From the NCBI GenBank assembly GCA_914767715.1, contig OU612066.1:20990283-21054282 (forward strand): a stretch of 64,000 nucleotides of DNA. The letters are read 5' to 3'. Each line of letters starts with the position of its first letter. Position 1 is the stretch's first letter. The notes beneath the pieces were generated by a model. It did no database searches and was not told the origin of the DNA. It saw only the letters and a list, made by a program, of their open reading frames with translations. The translations under genes and the position numbers were made by a program. Shown here piece after piece: positions 47,049 to 59,664 of this stretch. The DNA is from Membranipora membranacea. Taxonomy: Eukaryota; Bryozoa; Gymnolaemata; Cheilostomatida; Membraniporidae.

Positions 47049-48370
47049 TGATACCTGAAGTATCCATGTTACTGGAATTTTAATAGCCTATCCTCCCTGG
47101 CCGCATATATTCGATCATGTGTAGCCTTTTCTATCAAAAATTATGCCAAAATTTATGTATTAAAATGCGATATTTTGTTTAGCGCTGAAGCAAACTCCAT
47201 GCTTATTTCAATATTTGATGCAACATATGTTTTTTTTAAAGCTATGCAGTAATATATATATATGCTCATGTTTATAGTTTGATTTGATATATTTGATTCT
47301 CAGAAAGATCTATACACTGGTCGTGGTCAAGAAAGAATGACTAACCGCTACCTCGAGCCTCACTATACAATATTCCTCACTACTCGTTGGTAATGATAAC
47401 AGCCAACTAACAGATACTCTCAGCTTACTAAATCTCTTGAGCATTGCACTACATTTTTTGACACCTCTTTTTAATACTTAAGACTATGTAGGCTGTAGGC
47501 ACTCTCTGAAGTTCTAGATTTTCAACACTGTTTCGAACTCAATCCCTAAGTTGACATTAGCTTTTTTAACATGCCGGGATTTACATGTCCTCAAATTATA
47601 TATATAATATAATACATGTTGCGAAACTAGATATTTATACATTTCTCTCACATTGATCATGAGACGCAACCATACCAATAGAACTACAACAGTGACCCTT
47701 GCGTCTTGGCCTACAACTGACTCAACTTGTATCTCACAAGAAAAAAAACTTCCTTTATAGCCTGATTAGAGCGTCATGAGCAAAAATTGTTGACACCCAT
47801 GCTTTACCAACTTAAAAACATGTTCATTACATTCAAAAGCTCAACTATGTTATGGAGTATGATCTGCTAGAGAAGAAGTGTCAACCAACCTAAGCAAACA
47901 TATCCAAATCCTAACAACAGGTGCTTGCAATGCAAGTGAAAATAGTTGTTCATCAAATTGGTCTGCACTGAATCTAGCTAAGATATCCAAGTAAAATTTT
48001 GGTGATCACTCCCTGATATCACTATTAATTGGTACTTCAATCACACACAGTTGACACCACCATCTGTAGTAGTAACTGTGCAAAAATAATCTGAGGTGGG
48101 CCTATACTATGCAAGTTGATGTTCAATCTTACTACGAAATTAGAGAGGTCATCACTTGAGTACATATAAATGATGAAATAGTGTGCAAACTTTGTCCATC
48201 CTGCTCTGATTTTGTACCAACACAGACAGTTATCGTCTTACCATGCTCAGTGATGAATGGTATGAGGATACAGGTGTCATTTACACTAAACATCCATAAG
48301 CAACAACACAACAAAAATCATCGCTTGACTTAAATCATTTTCTGTGGAGATATTTAGCAGAGTTTAGTAT

Positions 48371-48420
48371 GACCTCTGTGATTGGTCTAATTTTGAAAGT
48401 TAGACCAATCACAGAGGCCA
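48371..48420. repeat. Short perfect hairpin
   Basis: CCTCTGTGATTGGTCTAA and its inverted copy flank a nine-base loop (about 50 bp in all). It could fold in RNA, but no gene context is seen. Confidence 0.6.
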
Positions 48421-49465
48421 TATCAATAGACTGGCCATATTATTTTATCCTTGGAATTCTAACTGGCAACTGAAACATGAAATTTTAAAACAGAGAACAC
48501 AAGCACTTCTTCAGAGCTAAACCAAACAAAGTGCACACCATCAGAATCAAAAATCTTCAATCTTATCAGATAATTGTATGTTGGGAGTGAAAATGGAGTT
48601 TTTCTGTGACAATTCAGGCAGCGTTTTGACACTAAATTTCAGTCTTGCCTATTTTAGTTTTATAGAGTTTTCCATGGGGTTCTAACATTGCGTTGGGTGC
48701 GCATGCTTCAGATCTATATCCTGAAAAAAATTCAAGGCTGTAGGAGGAATAGACACTGAGATATCTGGGTTTTAAAAACTTGTGTTTTCGAAAATCTGCG
48801 CAGTTTTTGGGCCCTGTCGAGAGTGTAAGAATTTGATGACACTTTTTTAAAACGGAAGTTGGTGCGTTTGTGTAGTGCCTAGTATATCGGTGTTGGCAAA
48901 GTATACATTCTTGTAAAAGCGGATGCCTATCTTTTCTATCTGTGAATCTTCTCCAGCAGGGAGAATTCTCTAGTCCAATCATAGGACTGCTGCATTTCCT
49001 GACTTTGGACACACCAAGCCCGAAGTCAGGAAATGTGACTGTCCGACGATTCCCATAATTAAAATTAAAAATAGCAGGGTAAATTTCACACGCATCCACT
49101 CTCCAAGACTCAACTTACATCATCACCAACTTACATCAACGACAACATCACGCTAGACCGCCTAGGGGGCGTAAGGGGCGTGCCTCAGTTTTTGGACATA
49201 ACTACGTAAGGTTTGAACATTGTTCCAGAATACCATCCCATGGATAGGGCATTTGGGTTCAGAGTGGGTACAAGTACCCATCCAGTAGAGTAGGGCATCA
49301 GATCAGTAGTATTGTCCTCTGATTGTCCTTGTCAAAGAAGAGTGGAGTACCCGAAGCCTCAGCAGTGAAGATTAGTTAATTGGTTGCAGCAGTTTTCATG
49401 TTCTCACTTATTAATTAATACATACTGACATTTGTTTAAAGAACTAAACAATTCTAAAAGAAAGC

Positions 49466-51771
49466 AGCTTAGGCAGAGGAATCAAATGGTATGTTGTCTG
49501 CATAAGTTCCAAAATGGCTGATCATCCATTTCCTGTTTAGAGTTGTTTCAAAAACATCAATGCAGAGACAACTCTCAATTGTGCACAAGCAAATCTTTCC
49601 AATGGAAGTTTTAATTAACCACTCTCCGGAGACCGTCTGAGCGAGCAATAGATATTCACGTTTAAACCACTTCTCAGTGGAGTTTTCTGACCCAGTAATT
49701 GAGCCATCTTCAATCAAGACTGAGTCACATGAGAAGACCCAACACAGATCGATCAGGTTTATCAGCCACCACAAAGTGCTATTGTCACTGATGCCGGCTC
49801 TGGGTTAGGCCTACTGGCATAACATCAAGGGCAAATAAACCACTGAATAGTCCTTCCCATGACGATACTTCCACATGAGGACAATCACTGTTTTTGATCA
49901 CAGACTAAGAATGAGGTATCTGTTGATGAAGCATGGCAACAAGATCCGCTGACATGGGCGAAAAAAAATCTGTATCGGGCATCACAAATTTACCACGATA
50001 GTTTTAATTCGAAAACAAAATACAACCAAAGGAATTATCCCAAATATATACATAGCCCAGCTAGAACCAGAGGGGTAGTAGTTGTGTGTAAGGGTCCTTT
50101 TACCAGACACATATTCATACTTGCAAAGAATACAGTTCAAATCCACTATTAGGTCACACATATGAAAAGTGAACTGATGTCCGTCATCAATTCTCTCTGC
50201 CTGCGTGTCTTCCTATACTTACGCTGCTGACATCAGCATTCACATCATGTACTTCATAATCTAATACTAGCTCATGACACTAAAGCTGCATTTACATTAG
50301 ACCGTCTCCGTCAGCTGGCCACCCACTCAGCAGTCTTTAACCCCAAGTCTGAGCCAGAGTCTGAGACTGGCATGTGTTTACATAGCGTCGGCTTAGCCAA
50401 TGTCAGTCTCAGAGAAAATAAATGTGAGTGATAGAACAAAGGGCAGTATTGAGATCGCTAAATTTGGAATTTGTGTTAAGACGGGCAGTCTTGAGACAAA
50501 AAACGAGCACTGCTCGAATTGCCAGACACCGTCTTAAAAGCCGGTCAGACAAGGTCAGTCAACCGTTTTTGTTATTCACACTACGCAGTCTCAGCCTCCG
50601 TCTTAGTAATTTGTCGGTCAAACTCAAGACAGGGCCAAAAGACGGCCTAATGTAAAGGCAGCTTAAGGATCCTGAGCATGAGTTATTAACCCTGTTCAAA
50701 GCATTGAAACTGTCTGCGGAGCGAGTTTATCCATGATCTAACATATTTCTTGTATTAACATGTTGTACTTCGGAAATATCAGAATCATGAGCCATCAAAT
50801 TGATACTTACAGTATAGAGCAAAGGTTGTATACATAGATTTGTCCATTTTGGAGAAACAATAGTAAGAAAGCTGGTCAATCTGTCTTCAGACCACTGCCT
50901 TTCTTGTCGACACCGTTCAGGTATCAATGCATAAAATATTTCATTGCATCTATCAGCATGGTGCTCAGGAAAACATCCTGTTCCCAAAGTTGCCATGTTG
51001 TTATTATAATGCGTGTTTTACTAAAATTACAGTACTGCTTATTCTAACTGTAATAATGTTCTCCATCCTGACTGTAGCGCTTCCAAAATGGCTTGGATGA
51101 CTTCGATGTATGTCAGTCTTTTGCCTACTGCTAGTTACAATTGCAGTACCATCCTATCAGAACATGTGGACTTTGGTGGGCAGTACTGTGGCGCCAGAAA
51201 TACTTGCTTATGCAGTTGAAATTAAATAAGTTTAAATCTGTATTTTGTGTGTGAAATTGAAATAAATCATGGAGTAAACAGCTTACTTATGGTGGAAATT
51301 AAATAGGTTGAAGCTATCAATCGGGGCTCAGTCCAGTAAAAGTTGAATTCCCCTCTCCCTGCTGAGACTAACCGCTAAGGTCAGTATTTGGGTCTTCTTG
51401 AGTACAGGCGTAAATACATAAATCATTAAAACAAATTTTAGCCGGAAAGCTTTGGACATTACTGTAAATGGAATGTAATAACGAGGCGGGGGGGGGGGGG
51501 GGAATGTTAGTGTAACACTTTTGGAAACAATGCAATCAACTGCCAATAGTTTGTTGTAACAGTTAATGATTTTACTTGGTTCGAACTCTATAAAGTATAA
51601 CGTTTATCGGCCTTGATGGTGGTGAGCTTAATGGTGATAAGGTTGACCTCAAAATATCCAAAACTAAATTTTGTTTATACGAAATGTAATCATCAAGTGG
51701 GCAACAGTTTTGAGTGAATCATAATTTATATAGAAGTTCGCTGCCTATATAAAGTTATTGAAAGCTAAACA
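49466..51771. other. Non-coding start of duplicated cassette, copy 3
   Basis: Counterpart of 5875-7232 plus the few bases left of the MULE-type element, so it preserves that element's empty site (AGGCAGAGGAATCAAATGG near 49474-49492). It carries a MITE at 50281-50666 and a G tract near 51487-51502 that copy 1 lacks. Confidence 0.55.
50281..50666. mobile_element. Harbinger-like MITE, copy 3 specific
   Basis: Ends TAAAGCTGCATTTACATTAG and, inverted, TTAAGCTGCCTTTACATTAG (23 of 26 bases matching over the full arms). Read as AGCTGC...GCAGCT flanked by TAA on both sides, the 3 bp duplication fits PIF/Harbinger-type insertions. The interior contains further sub-repeats of AGTCTGAG and GTCAGTC type and no real gene. 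Absent at the matching place in copy 1. Confidence 0.6.
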
Positions 51772-54700
51772 TTAATCATAGAGAAGTTCATAACACATCA
51801 CAAAACACTGATGAAAACTGGACACCAGCAGTCTGTTATTCTCTGTCCATAAATCAAACACTTGAGTCAGTACTCCTTCTTGATCGTTAAATTCTGTTAT
51901 GAGTTCACCTGAAATTTGCAATAGAGGATAAGAAAGTAATATGCAGAACAGAACAAGGTAACAAAATCCGTACATTTAACTGGTGGTTTGGTTGCTTCGA
52001 TGAGGGTACTGATCCCCTAATCCCTAACTAATTTAACCAGGACTTTATAGTACTCTATTGTTGTATGGAAGACCTACATGTATATAATATAATTTAAGTG
52101 CTTACCAGTCGCTGTATTTAGAACTTCTATCCATACACCTCTCTTACTGCCAGTGTATCCATTTCCACTGACCAGTACTACATCATTACTGCTGGCTACA
52201 GAGTGTGGTCCTGCTGTGAGGCTTGTTGTCCAGAGTACTGTCTCTGTGCTCATGTTGAACTTGAATACCTGAGCAGGTGAGTGAGTGGTGATGATGACAG
52301 AGTCTTCTCCTGCTGAACACATGGATATGTAGGTGTTGGTCGGGATCTTAGGACATGGAATCCGTCTCATCACTTTCCCGTTGAAATTATAGTTAGCGAT
52401 TCTCTTATTGGTGGCATCAGCAGCAAAAATCTGATTGTTCACAATGCACAGTTTGTTCCCACCGTAATAGCTATTGCTGTCTGAGTGATCCAAGGAGGTG
52501 ATCTGTTGACCATTCAAATCATACACATAGATCTTGTAAGGTTGTCCGTACATGAGAATGTAGAGTCGTTCCTGATGAGCTCTTATGGTGATGATGTGAG
52601 TGGGAAGTATGATGAAGTCTGTTGTCTTGTTACCAGCTTCATCTATTCTGTCGATTGAGCCTCTGCTTAGACCTACATAAGTCACACCTTTATAACTACA
52701 TGATGTGGTGCAGGAGGTATTTGATGCCAGCTGCTTCACCAGCCGTATCGAGGTCGGAGGTTTTCTACTTCTCATGAGGTCATCACCGACCACAAAGTCG
52801 TCTGTTGGTACCAGAGCAGCGTTTATCTCTGTGGTGTCAGAATCTGAAACACAGTAAATGACTGATCACTTATATTACATGTTGTGTTGATGCACCAGAA
52901 TTACAACAAATCCAGCAATCATTAGAACTATATCATCTAACCCTGTGATTAATTATGATGATATGTCTATAGGCAAGAAGCATTTTTACCGTTTTTAGGA
53001 TTATTCATTTACACATTACTGACAGGTTTGTTTTACAGCTAGTAGGGTCCTATATTTTCTCTAAAAAATAATCTTGCAGAACTTTTTCATGAAACTGTTG
53101 CTTTGTAGCGCTTGCACATTGTATGGCGAGGCTCGCACTAGGAAAATTAGAGGCATACAATTGGTCTGGATCAGTTGCTGGTTTCCCACCACCAGAGCTT
53201 GGAATCCATCATCATAAGCCATATCATCTAGTTTAGCTTCCAAATCCTTCTTTGTTTGCAGCAGGTCAACCTGTATGATAGGAAAGGGAAGCAATATGTA
53301 AATGATTGTAGTAACCACACTCACACTCAATAACTCAAATACTCGAAGTCTGGTATTCAAATATCCCAATCGGTTAAAATAATTTACGAATGTGTTAAGG
53401 TGAGCATTTTAAGGTTATCTGATATCTTCTGTCAGGTTATACACTTTAATTGGATTGTTCACATCGTATGACAATATTGTGCTTAAATTTTAGGTTACTT
53501 TGCATTTGTGAGAAATTTTGTAGTTGCCTCCTTAATAACAATGAGGGGACAACTTCGATTTCTCAGTACAGGACGGCGGTTCTAGTTACTAATGACTGTA
53601 AATGAATTTTCTTTCTTTTCATGTTTTACAATTAAAGAACCTATGTCTTATTTCAGCAAGAATTACAGTATTCATGCAGCTTGTTGGTGTAGAAGGAGAG
53701 TCATGGGGCCTCATTGTTTGGCTTCATTTATGATTTTTCCATCATATTGAAATTGAATTTACTTACACAGTGTTGTTTAGATAGATCAGAGCGGACAGTT
53801 TTGATCTGTTCATGAAACTCAGTGAGTTTTAGACCAGCATCCTTCTCTATATATTCTGTTAGCTTATCTTTAGTGCTGCTTCTGTTTGTGATATACTCCT
53901 CCTTCAACTTTCCATATTTCTCTCTGATAGCTTGTATCTATGTAGTAGGCAATTAGTTAAAGATGACCTATTTTCACAATAAATTTCGACCGGGTCAAAC
54001 TTATCTATTTCACGCAGAGTCGTATTTCACCAAGATAAAGTGTTTTAACATTTTTTACTCTCTCCAAATACAATAGCGACCACAATACCTGTTTCTCCTT
54101 CGTGTCATCAATAAGTCTGACTCCGTCCTCAGTTTCTGTATCCCAGTTAGACAGAGTGACCGCTGCCTCCTTCATCACAGCTGACCATTTATCAAACAAC
54201 TCTTCACATTCCTTCTTCTTAGGCTCCAGTAATCTCTTCACCTCAGCTGAGAGCTCTTTTAGAGACATGAGCTTGTGGTTGGAACCTAGAGGGAGTATAG
54301 AAATTGAATTAAATGGTTTTGGTTTGGAGCATCAATGTGATTGGTGAAGACTTATGGGAAACACACAGAGTCTAGGAAAGCCAGGACTGTGAAATTGTGG
54401 ACAACAGACGGGTGAACTACTACCATACCCATCGTCCTTCGGTAGTTCAGTGCTGAGCTGCAAACTGAATCTCAACATTATGATTTGTCCTTCTTTTTCA
54501 GTAAAGAGATTCCAATTTGCTTTTAAGTGAAAATGGTAGCCAGATTTGTGCTGTGTAATGGGTGGTGCCAGGGTGCTATAATATTCAATTCTCTAAGCTT
54601 TGAAGGTCATTAATATGTATGTCCAAATTAAAGTACTGGGGTATTTCTTTGGCCAAATCCAAACTTTGCTTAAAATCGTCTCATTTATTCAGAAATTGTT

Positions 54701-56143
54701 CTCAACAGAAGGCACATATTATGAGATACCAATAGAAAATATAAGAATGAGATCTATCAATACGCAATAAAACAAACCTTGATAATTCCACTAGGAGTTA
54801 CATCCTCAGTTTCAAAGATGATACAACTTGCATCAGTAAATTACAAATCTGATTGGCCTATATCAGATGTCAAAGGTCGCATGATGGAATTGTCACTCAC
54901 CATTTTGGCAAAGTCCAACAGAAGACAAACATTCGACGCAGTAAACCCTCAAGCACTTTGAACATCCAAAAGAGACAACTTGATCTTTGTGAGTCTCGCA
55001 GAGCTTCTGCTGCTCTACTGTTGAGGTTGTTCTCATGTACTCCTTTATATTCTGAGTCTCATGATGCCAGTTCAACTCAACGTGAAGCTGTAAAGACGCA
55101 AGTATTCAAATCCGAATCTTTATCACAGGTTAAGGAAAGTTTGCTTTCTCCCTTTACACTTAGCTATCACATCGAGTTATTTATTTATTATATATAAAAC
55201 ACTCCATATATCGCTGATATTTTATAAAACTACTTCTCAAAATTGCCTAACAGACACACAGCCACAGGTTCTCGATTAGTATTTACCTTCTGATGAGCAG
55301 CACAGTACTTATGTTCACAGGTCAGACAGTAAGTGTTGGCTGTCATCTTGAGTTTTCCACTTTTCTCACACGGCTCACAGTATGTAGCTGGATAGACATT
55401 CTCTAAGGCTGAGGGAAGATTGTCTATCACCACTTTGAACTTGTTTCTGCAAATTTAAATATCCTACGCATTACCGCCATACCAAATAGATTACTGAGTT
55501 GATTAATGTTTAAATTGAAATAACTATAGGATATTTGTGGAATCATCTTCTACCACTGATATAGGCAATACGATCCCACCACCAACCCCACTCGAACCAT
55601 CCCGCAACACATCCCACTTGTACCATCTCACCAACCATACCACTGACACTTATCCAGCCAACTATCTATCACTACCTATCTATCATTCCAACCTGCACTA
55701 TACCACCCATCTACCCGCACTATACCACCACCCACCGATCTGCATGATACTGCCATCCATCCCACAAACTTTGCCTGCAAACTTCTTTCTTGATATCAGT
55801 AGTTATGTGAAAGTGATGGGAAATTGTTGATTATTATGCTTGTCATGAGCAATAGAATGATCTTATTGATCAATACGCGTGATATACTATCTTTGAAAAT
55901 GGTGTCACACTAGATGCACAATGAATCCAATACTTACTGACAAACTCTACATTCGATTACATCAGTCTTCTTGAGTTGCCTCCTCAGACAAGTCTCACAG
56001 CAGACATGAGTACAGGGTAGAAACATCGGGTTATGGATAAACCCCTCTTCTTCAAGGCAGTTACCACATGTAACCAAATGGGGTGCCTCTTCTGCTACTG
56101 AGACGGCCATTTCTCTTATGTGACGGTGTGCCACTCGGTGGAT
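51772..56143 (-). CDS. TRIM protein: RING, two B-boxes, coiled coil, NHL-like propeller (copy 3)
   Basis: Eight exons on the minus strand: 56143-55938 (ATG at 56110), 55446-55287, 55087-54901, 54285-54089, 53937-53767, 53270-53078, 52843-52106 and 51908-51772. They join in frame to 651 aa. All RING ligands (CGNC, CTHVCCETC, CRVC) and both B-box clusters are kept. Compared with copy 1 there is one extra codon in exon 6 (AYDDGF) and one fewer in the propeller exon. The donor of intron 6 reads GC instead of GT; GC-AG introns are usually tolerated, so I do not count it as broken. No retrotransposon is present in intron 2. It is divergent from gene A copy 3. An E3 ligase role is inferred from domains. 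Confidence 0.85.
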
Positions 56144-56633
56144 CTATAAAGCATGAGTCAAGATCAACTTCATATTGCTTATAACAGCACCTAGAACTAG
56201 AAGATCAGTGGAGGCCTCGTCTTACCTTCTGTGAGAGGGTTTGTTTGCTCAGGTGGAGGCGCACATTGCCATCTATACCCACCTGTGAATCAACCCACCA
56301 TGTTTTTTATAGAGTGTAACCACAGAAAGACCCTGACCACTGATTCCAAGGAAAGGTAGCAGAAATAAGAAGAGTTTTTTAGTTCACTCTTTCTCCGTGC
56401 CCCTCACAAAACGATGAACGAATTCCATTAGGAAAGAGGGCTGGGAGCAATAGGATGTATACTAGCTCATGGCCCGCTATAATTGGGATCAGAGGTGGTT
56501 GACAATATTATGCCGCAATTAGCGACCTTAATCTCAACTTGAGTAAGCAGTGATAAAAGAAAATGTATTTCACAACCACAATGAGTTAGAGGGAATTAGA
56601 ATATATAACACCTTGATTGTACATACTACTGAC

Positions 56634-56755
56634 CTGATATTCTCGATGGTTATGTCCTGTAAACTCTCTGTGTGTAGCTCTATCTAAATCACCACTGCTT
56701 GTTACTCACTTCCTTGTTCAAGCTGTGACTGCAGACTGCTGTTTAATAAGTTGAA
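56634..56755 (-). promoter_or_regulatory. Probable non-coding first exon of TRIM copy 3, proximal version
   Basis: Counterpart of 13495-13625, with AAGGAAGT and the same GTCAGT donor after AATATCAG (minus strand). Confidence 0.35.
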
Positions 56756-57130
56756 AGCCTTATCTTAATACTCTGTAACAAAACTGTAAGAGTGGTTATC
56801 TATGTTGCAATTTCGGTAGCAGAAATAAGAAGAATTTTTTAGTTCATTCTTTCTCCGTGTCCCTCCCGAAACGATGAACGAATTCCATTACGAAAGAGGG
56901 CTGGGAGCATGACCTGTGTATTCAAGTATAACATCCGGAGAAATAGGATGGTTACTAGCTCATAGCCCGCTATAATTGGGATCATAGATGGTAGACAATA
57001 GAATGTCATAAATAGCGACCTTAATCTTACCTTGAGTAAGCGGTGATAAAGGACAACTAAAGGATTTCAACACCACAAGGAAATAGTGAGAGTCAGAGTA
57101 TCTAACACATTTAATGTACATACTACTGAC

Positions 57131-57250
57131 CTGATATTCTCGATGGTTATGTCCTGTAAACTCTCTTAGTGTAGTTATATCTAAATCTCCACTGCTTGTT
57201 ACTAACTTCCTTGTTCAAGCTGTGACTGCAGACTGCTGTTTAATAAGTTG
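57131..57250 (-). promoter_or_regulatory. Probable non-coding first exon of TRIM copy 3, distal version
   Basis: Second copy of the block about 500 bp further upstream, closely similar including its donor. Around both, a ~60 bp stretch starting GGTAGCAGAAATAAGAAGA is also duplicated (about 56356 and 56815). Confidence 0.35.
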
Positions 57251-57259
57251 AAAGCCTTA

Positions 57260-59505
57260 TCTTAATACTCTGAAACAAAACTGTAAGAGTGGTTATTTAT
57301 GTTGCAATTTAAAGTCTCTATGCATTGGGTCGATTAATATTAACCTGCAAGCGTTATCAATCGCTGATATGACAGTGGTAGTGGTAGTGATATTTGAACT
57401 AATCAGCTAAGGTATGCTTCGCTCAGACAATCATAATACATGTACAAGTAGAGTTGAATTATTTAAAGTACTTTATCATTTGATTTTGATAATATATCTT
57501 ACTAAGAAGGCTGAGAAATCATTTGTTCCCAACAAATTTATAAACTTTGTTACCATTATAAATACCCGCTCAAATTTGCCTAAACAAGGATTGTCTTCTT
57601 ACAAGACAGAAGGAGACAACTCTTGTTAACATAAGCTCAATCATAATTCTAATAGGATTTGACCTACTGTTGACCCAATAACCTTCACATTTATATCTAG
57701 ATAAGGTCATGGACATAAGGTTGAACCAATCATTGCTCACAGAGCCAAAAATAACAACAGAGATATAATTCCTGCTGTTCCTAAGCTCACAAGGCTTGCT
57801 CCAATGAAGGAAATGCCCATTGCCAAAGTCGATCTACTTGTTCCAGGCGTGTCAAGAACTTGGGATTGTGCATTTGAACATGAAGCTCCATAGTGATCTT
57901 AAACAAGACACAGATTTATTCACATATTATAATAAATATACCTCTTTAATGCTCTTGCTTTTAAACTGATAATAATTAAATTCCCAAAGTGAATCCTGTT
58001 GATATTTCCAAGCAATGGAGATAATCACACTGATAATACTAACTGCCCTATCAATTTAAATATTAGGCCTCTTTTCCTCACTTCAATCAGAGACTTGTTA
58101 CGTAGCGCAGTAACTTATCAAGTTCCAGGGAAAGTTTTGCTTCCTTCCAATCATGCATTGCAATCAAACGTTATATTATCTGGTAATGTTACAATATAAC
58201 AATCGAAACATTAAAATTTTGACTGAGGCTTTACAACTTGTTCCAGTCCTCAAAAAAAAATCATTGAAACAACACTTTCTTGTTCTCCAAATATTGTAAC
58301 ATGCAATCGACTCTTAATTCTCACTCAGAAATCCAACCCGCGTAATCAAAGAGAACCTAAATGCTGACACTCTAATTCCTACCGTGTCTCAAAATAAAAG
58401 AGAACACTAACTCTATCTGTGTTGGTCCACGAGGTCATACATATTTCACTTTGCTGATTATCTGCAGTATTTTGATGACCCATCCATCAGTCCCACCATC
58501 AATAAGAGACTTCACGTATCAGATCAGGAATATCCACCGGTAGATTAGTTTAGTCAGGCACTTCACCATTCATTATACCCCAGTGGGTATATGTTTCGCA
58601 GTAGGTATGTACTTCCAATTATGATGTTGACAGTATATCCCTAGCCACAGTCCAGTAATTCTGAATAACAAAGCAGAGTTTTTATAATGAGAACACAACA
58701 ATGGTTTTCTTGGTCAAAAGGGATTACAACTGAGGATAGGATCAGAGGTTTACATATTGTTATGTGTATTTGTACTGAGATTTTATATTGTTGATATCAT
58801 TTACATATTATGTGAGAATAATTAGTCTCAGCATACAGCTTGCCTTGAGTATTACAGCGTTATCTCATCTCTTTAATCTTCATGATGAAGTTATACCAAC
58901 AAAATTAAACTAGAATATAGGAACCAGCCCAGCATCCTCGATCTCAAAACTAACTGTGGGATTTGAGTGCAATGTGAAATGTAACCGAAAATAAAAATGA
59001 CAGGCATGCAGTAGACTGATAAATGGTGAAGGTTTGAGAAAGGTAACAAAACTATCTGATATCATGAGCTAATGTTGAAGGTTGGTCTATCCAGGGAGGG
59101 TGGGACACCCTGGTCTATCAATGTTATGTAATGTTTATTCCGCATAAACAAGGATTGTCTTCTCACAATACTTAAGAAAATAATTATGGCTAATTATTAA
59201 GCAGCGCGACCGAATTTTGAATTAACCTTGAGCTAACACAAGCTATTCCCCGGGTCTTGCCAGTGATGCCGGAATAACATGAAAGGAGTAGGCAGTCATT
59301 GATACATATATCAGGTTCATGTGAAAACCCCATATGGGAGCATGCGAAAAATTGTAAGAATTTAGAAAAGGGATGTAAACATCATCACAATAAACTGCTA
59401 TAATTTCACCATGAATTGAAATGTTTCTGCAGATTTAATTATCACCATTCTAATAATTGCGAGAAGACAACTAATGATCAAAAACGATTATTTCGATAGA
59501 AAAAT
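57260..59505. other. Divergent intergenic spacer, cassette copy 3
   Basis: Non-coding. Partially aligns with 14340-16165. Nothing else recognised. Confidence 0.45.
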
Positions 59506-59509
59506 ATTC

Positions 59510-59664
59510 CGACAATTGAAGGAGGCACGCCATGACACAACTCTTAGCACAATGATGACTGAATGTTGAGTGTAACAGTCAGAAATAAGCAACCAACTAA
59601 ACAAGCTGTGTTTCTGCTATTCTCTGTAAAAATCTAAAGAAATCTGAGTGATATCTACTTGAAC
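59510..59664 (+). promoter_or_regulatory. Conserved proximal upstream block of gene A copy 3
   Basis: Carries GCCATGACACAACTC and AATGATGACTGAATGTTG, as in copies 1 and 2. Confidence 0.4.

Larger units (their letters stand above)
45911..49465. other. Long spacer without a supported gene
   Basis: Contains an AAT microsatellite (about 46505-46530), foldbacks at 46911-47048 and 48371-48420, a partial inverted repeat near 48988-49036, and isolated open frames with no recognised motifs (for example 48632-49099 minus and 46084-46386 plus). Confidence 0.5.

Noticed and set aside
48632-49099. 155-codon minus-strand open frame
   Set aside because: No recognised motif, no splice or homology support in the window, and it overlaps an inverted repeat. 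Could be a repeat fragment.
53061-53369. TRIM copy 3 as a pseudogene because of the GC donor
   Set aside because: All exons remain open and in phase, and GC-AG introns are common enough in animals that this alone does not show loss of function.
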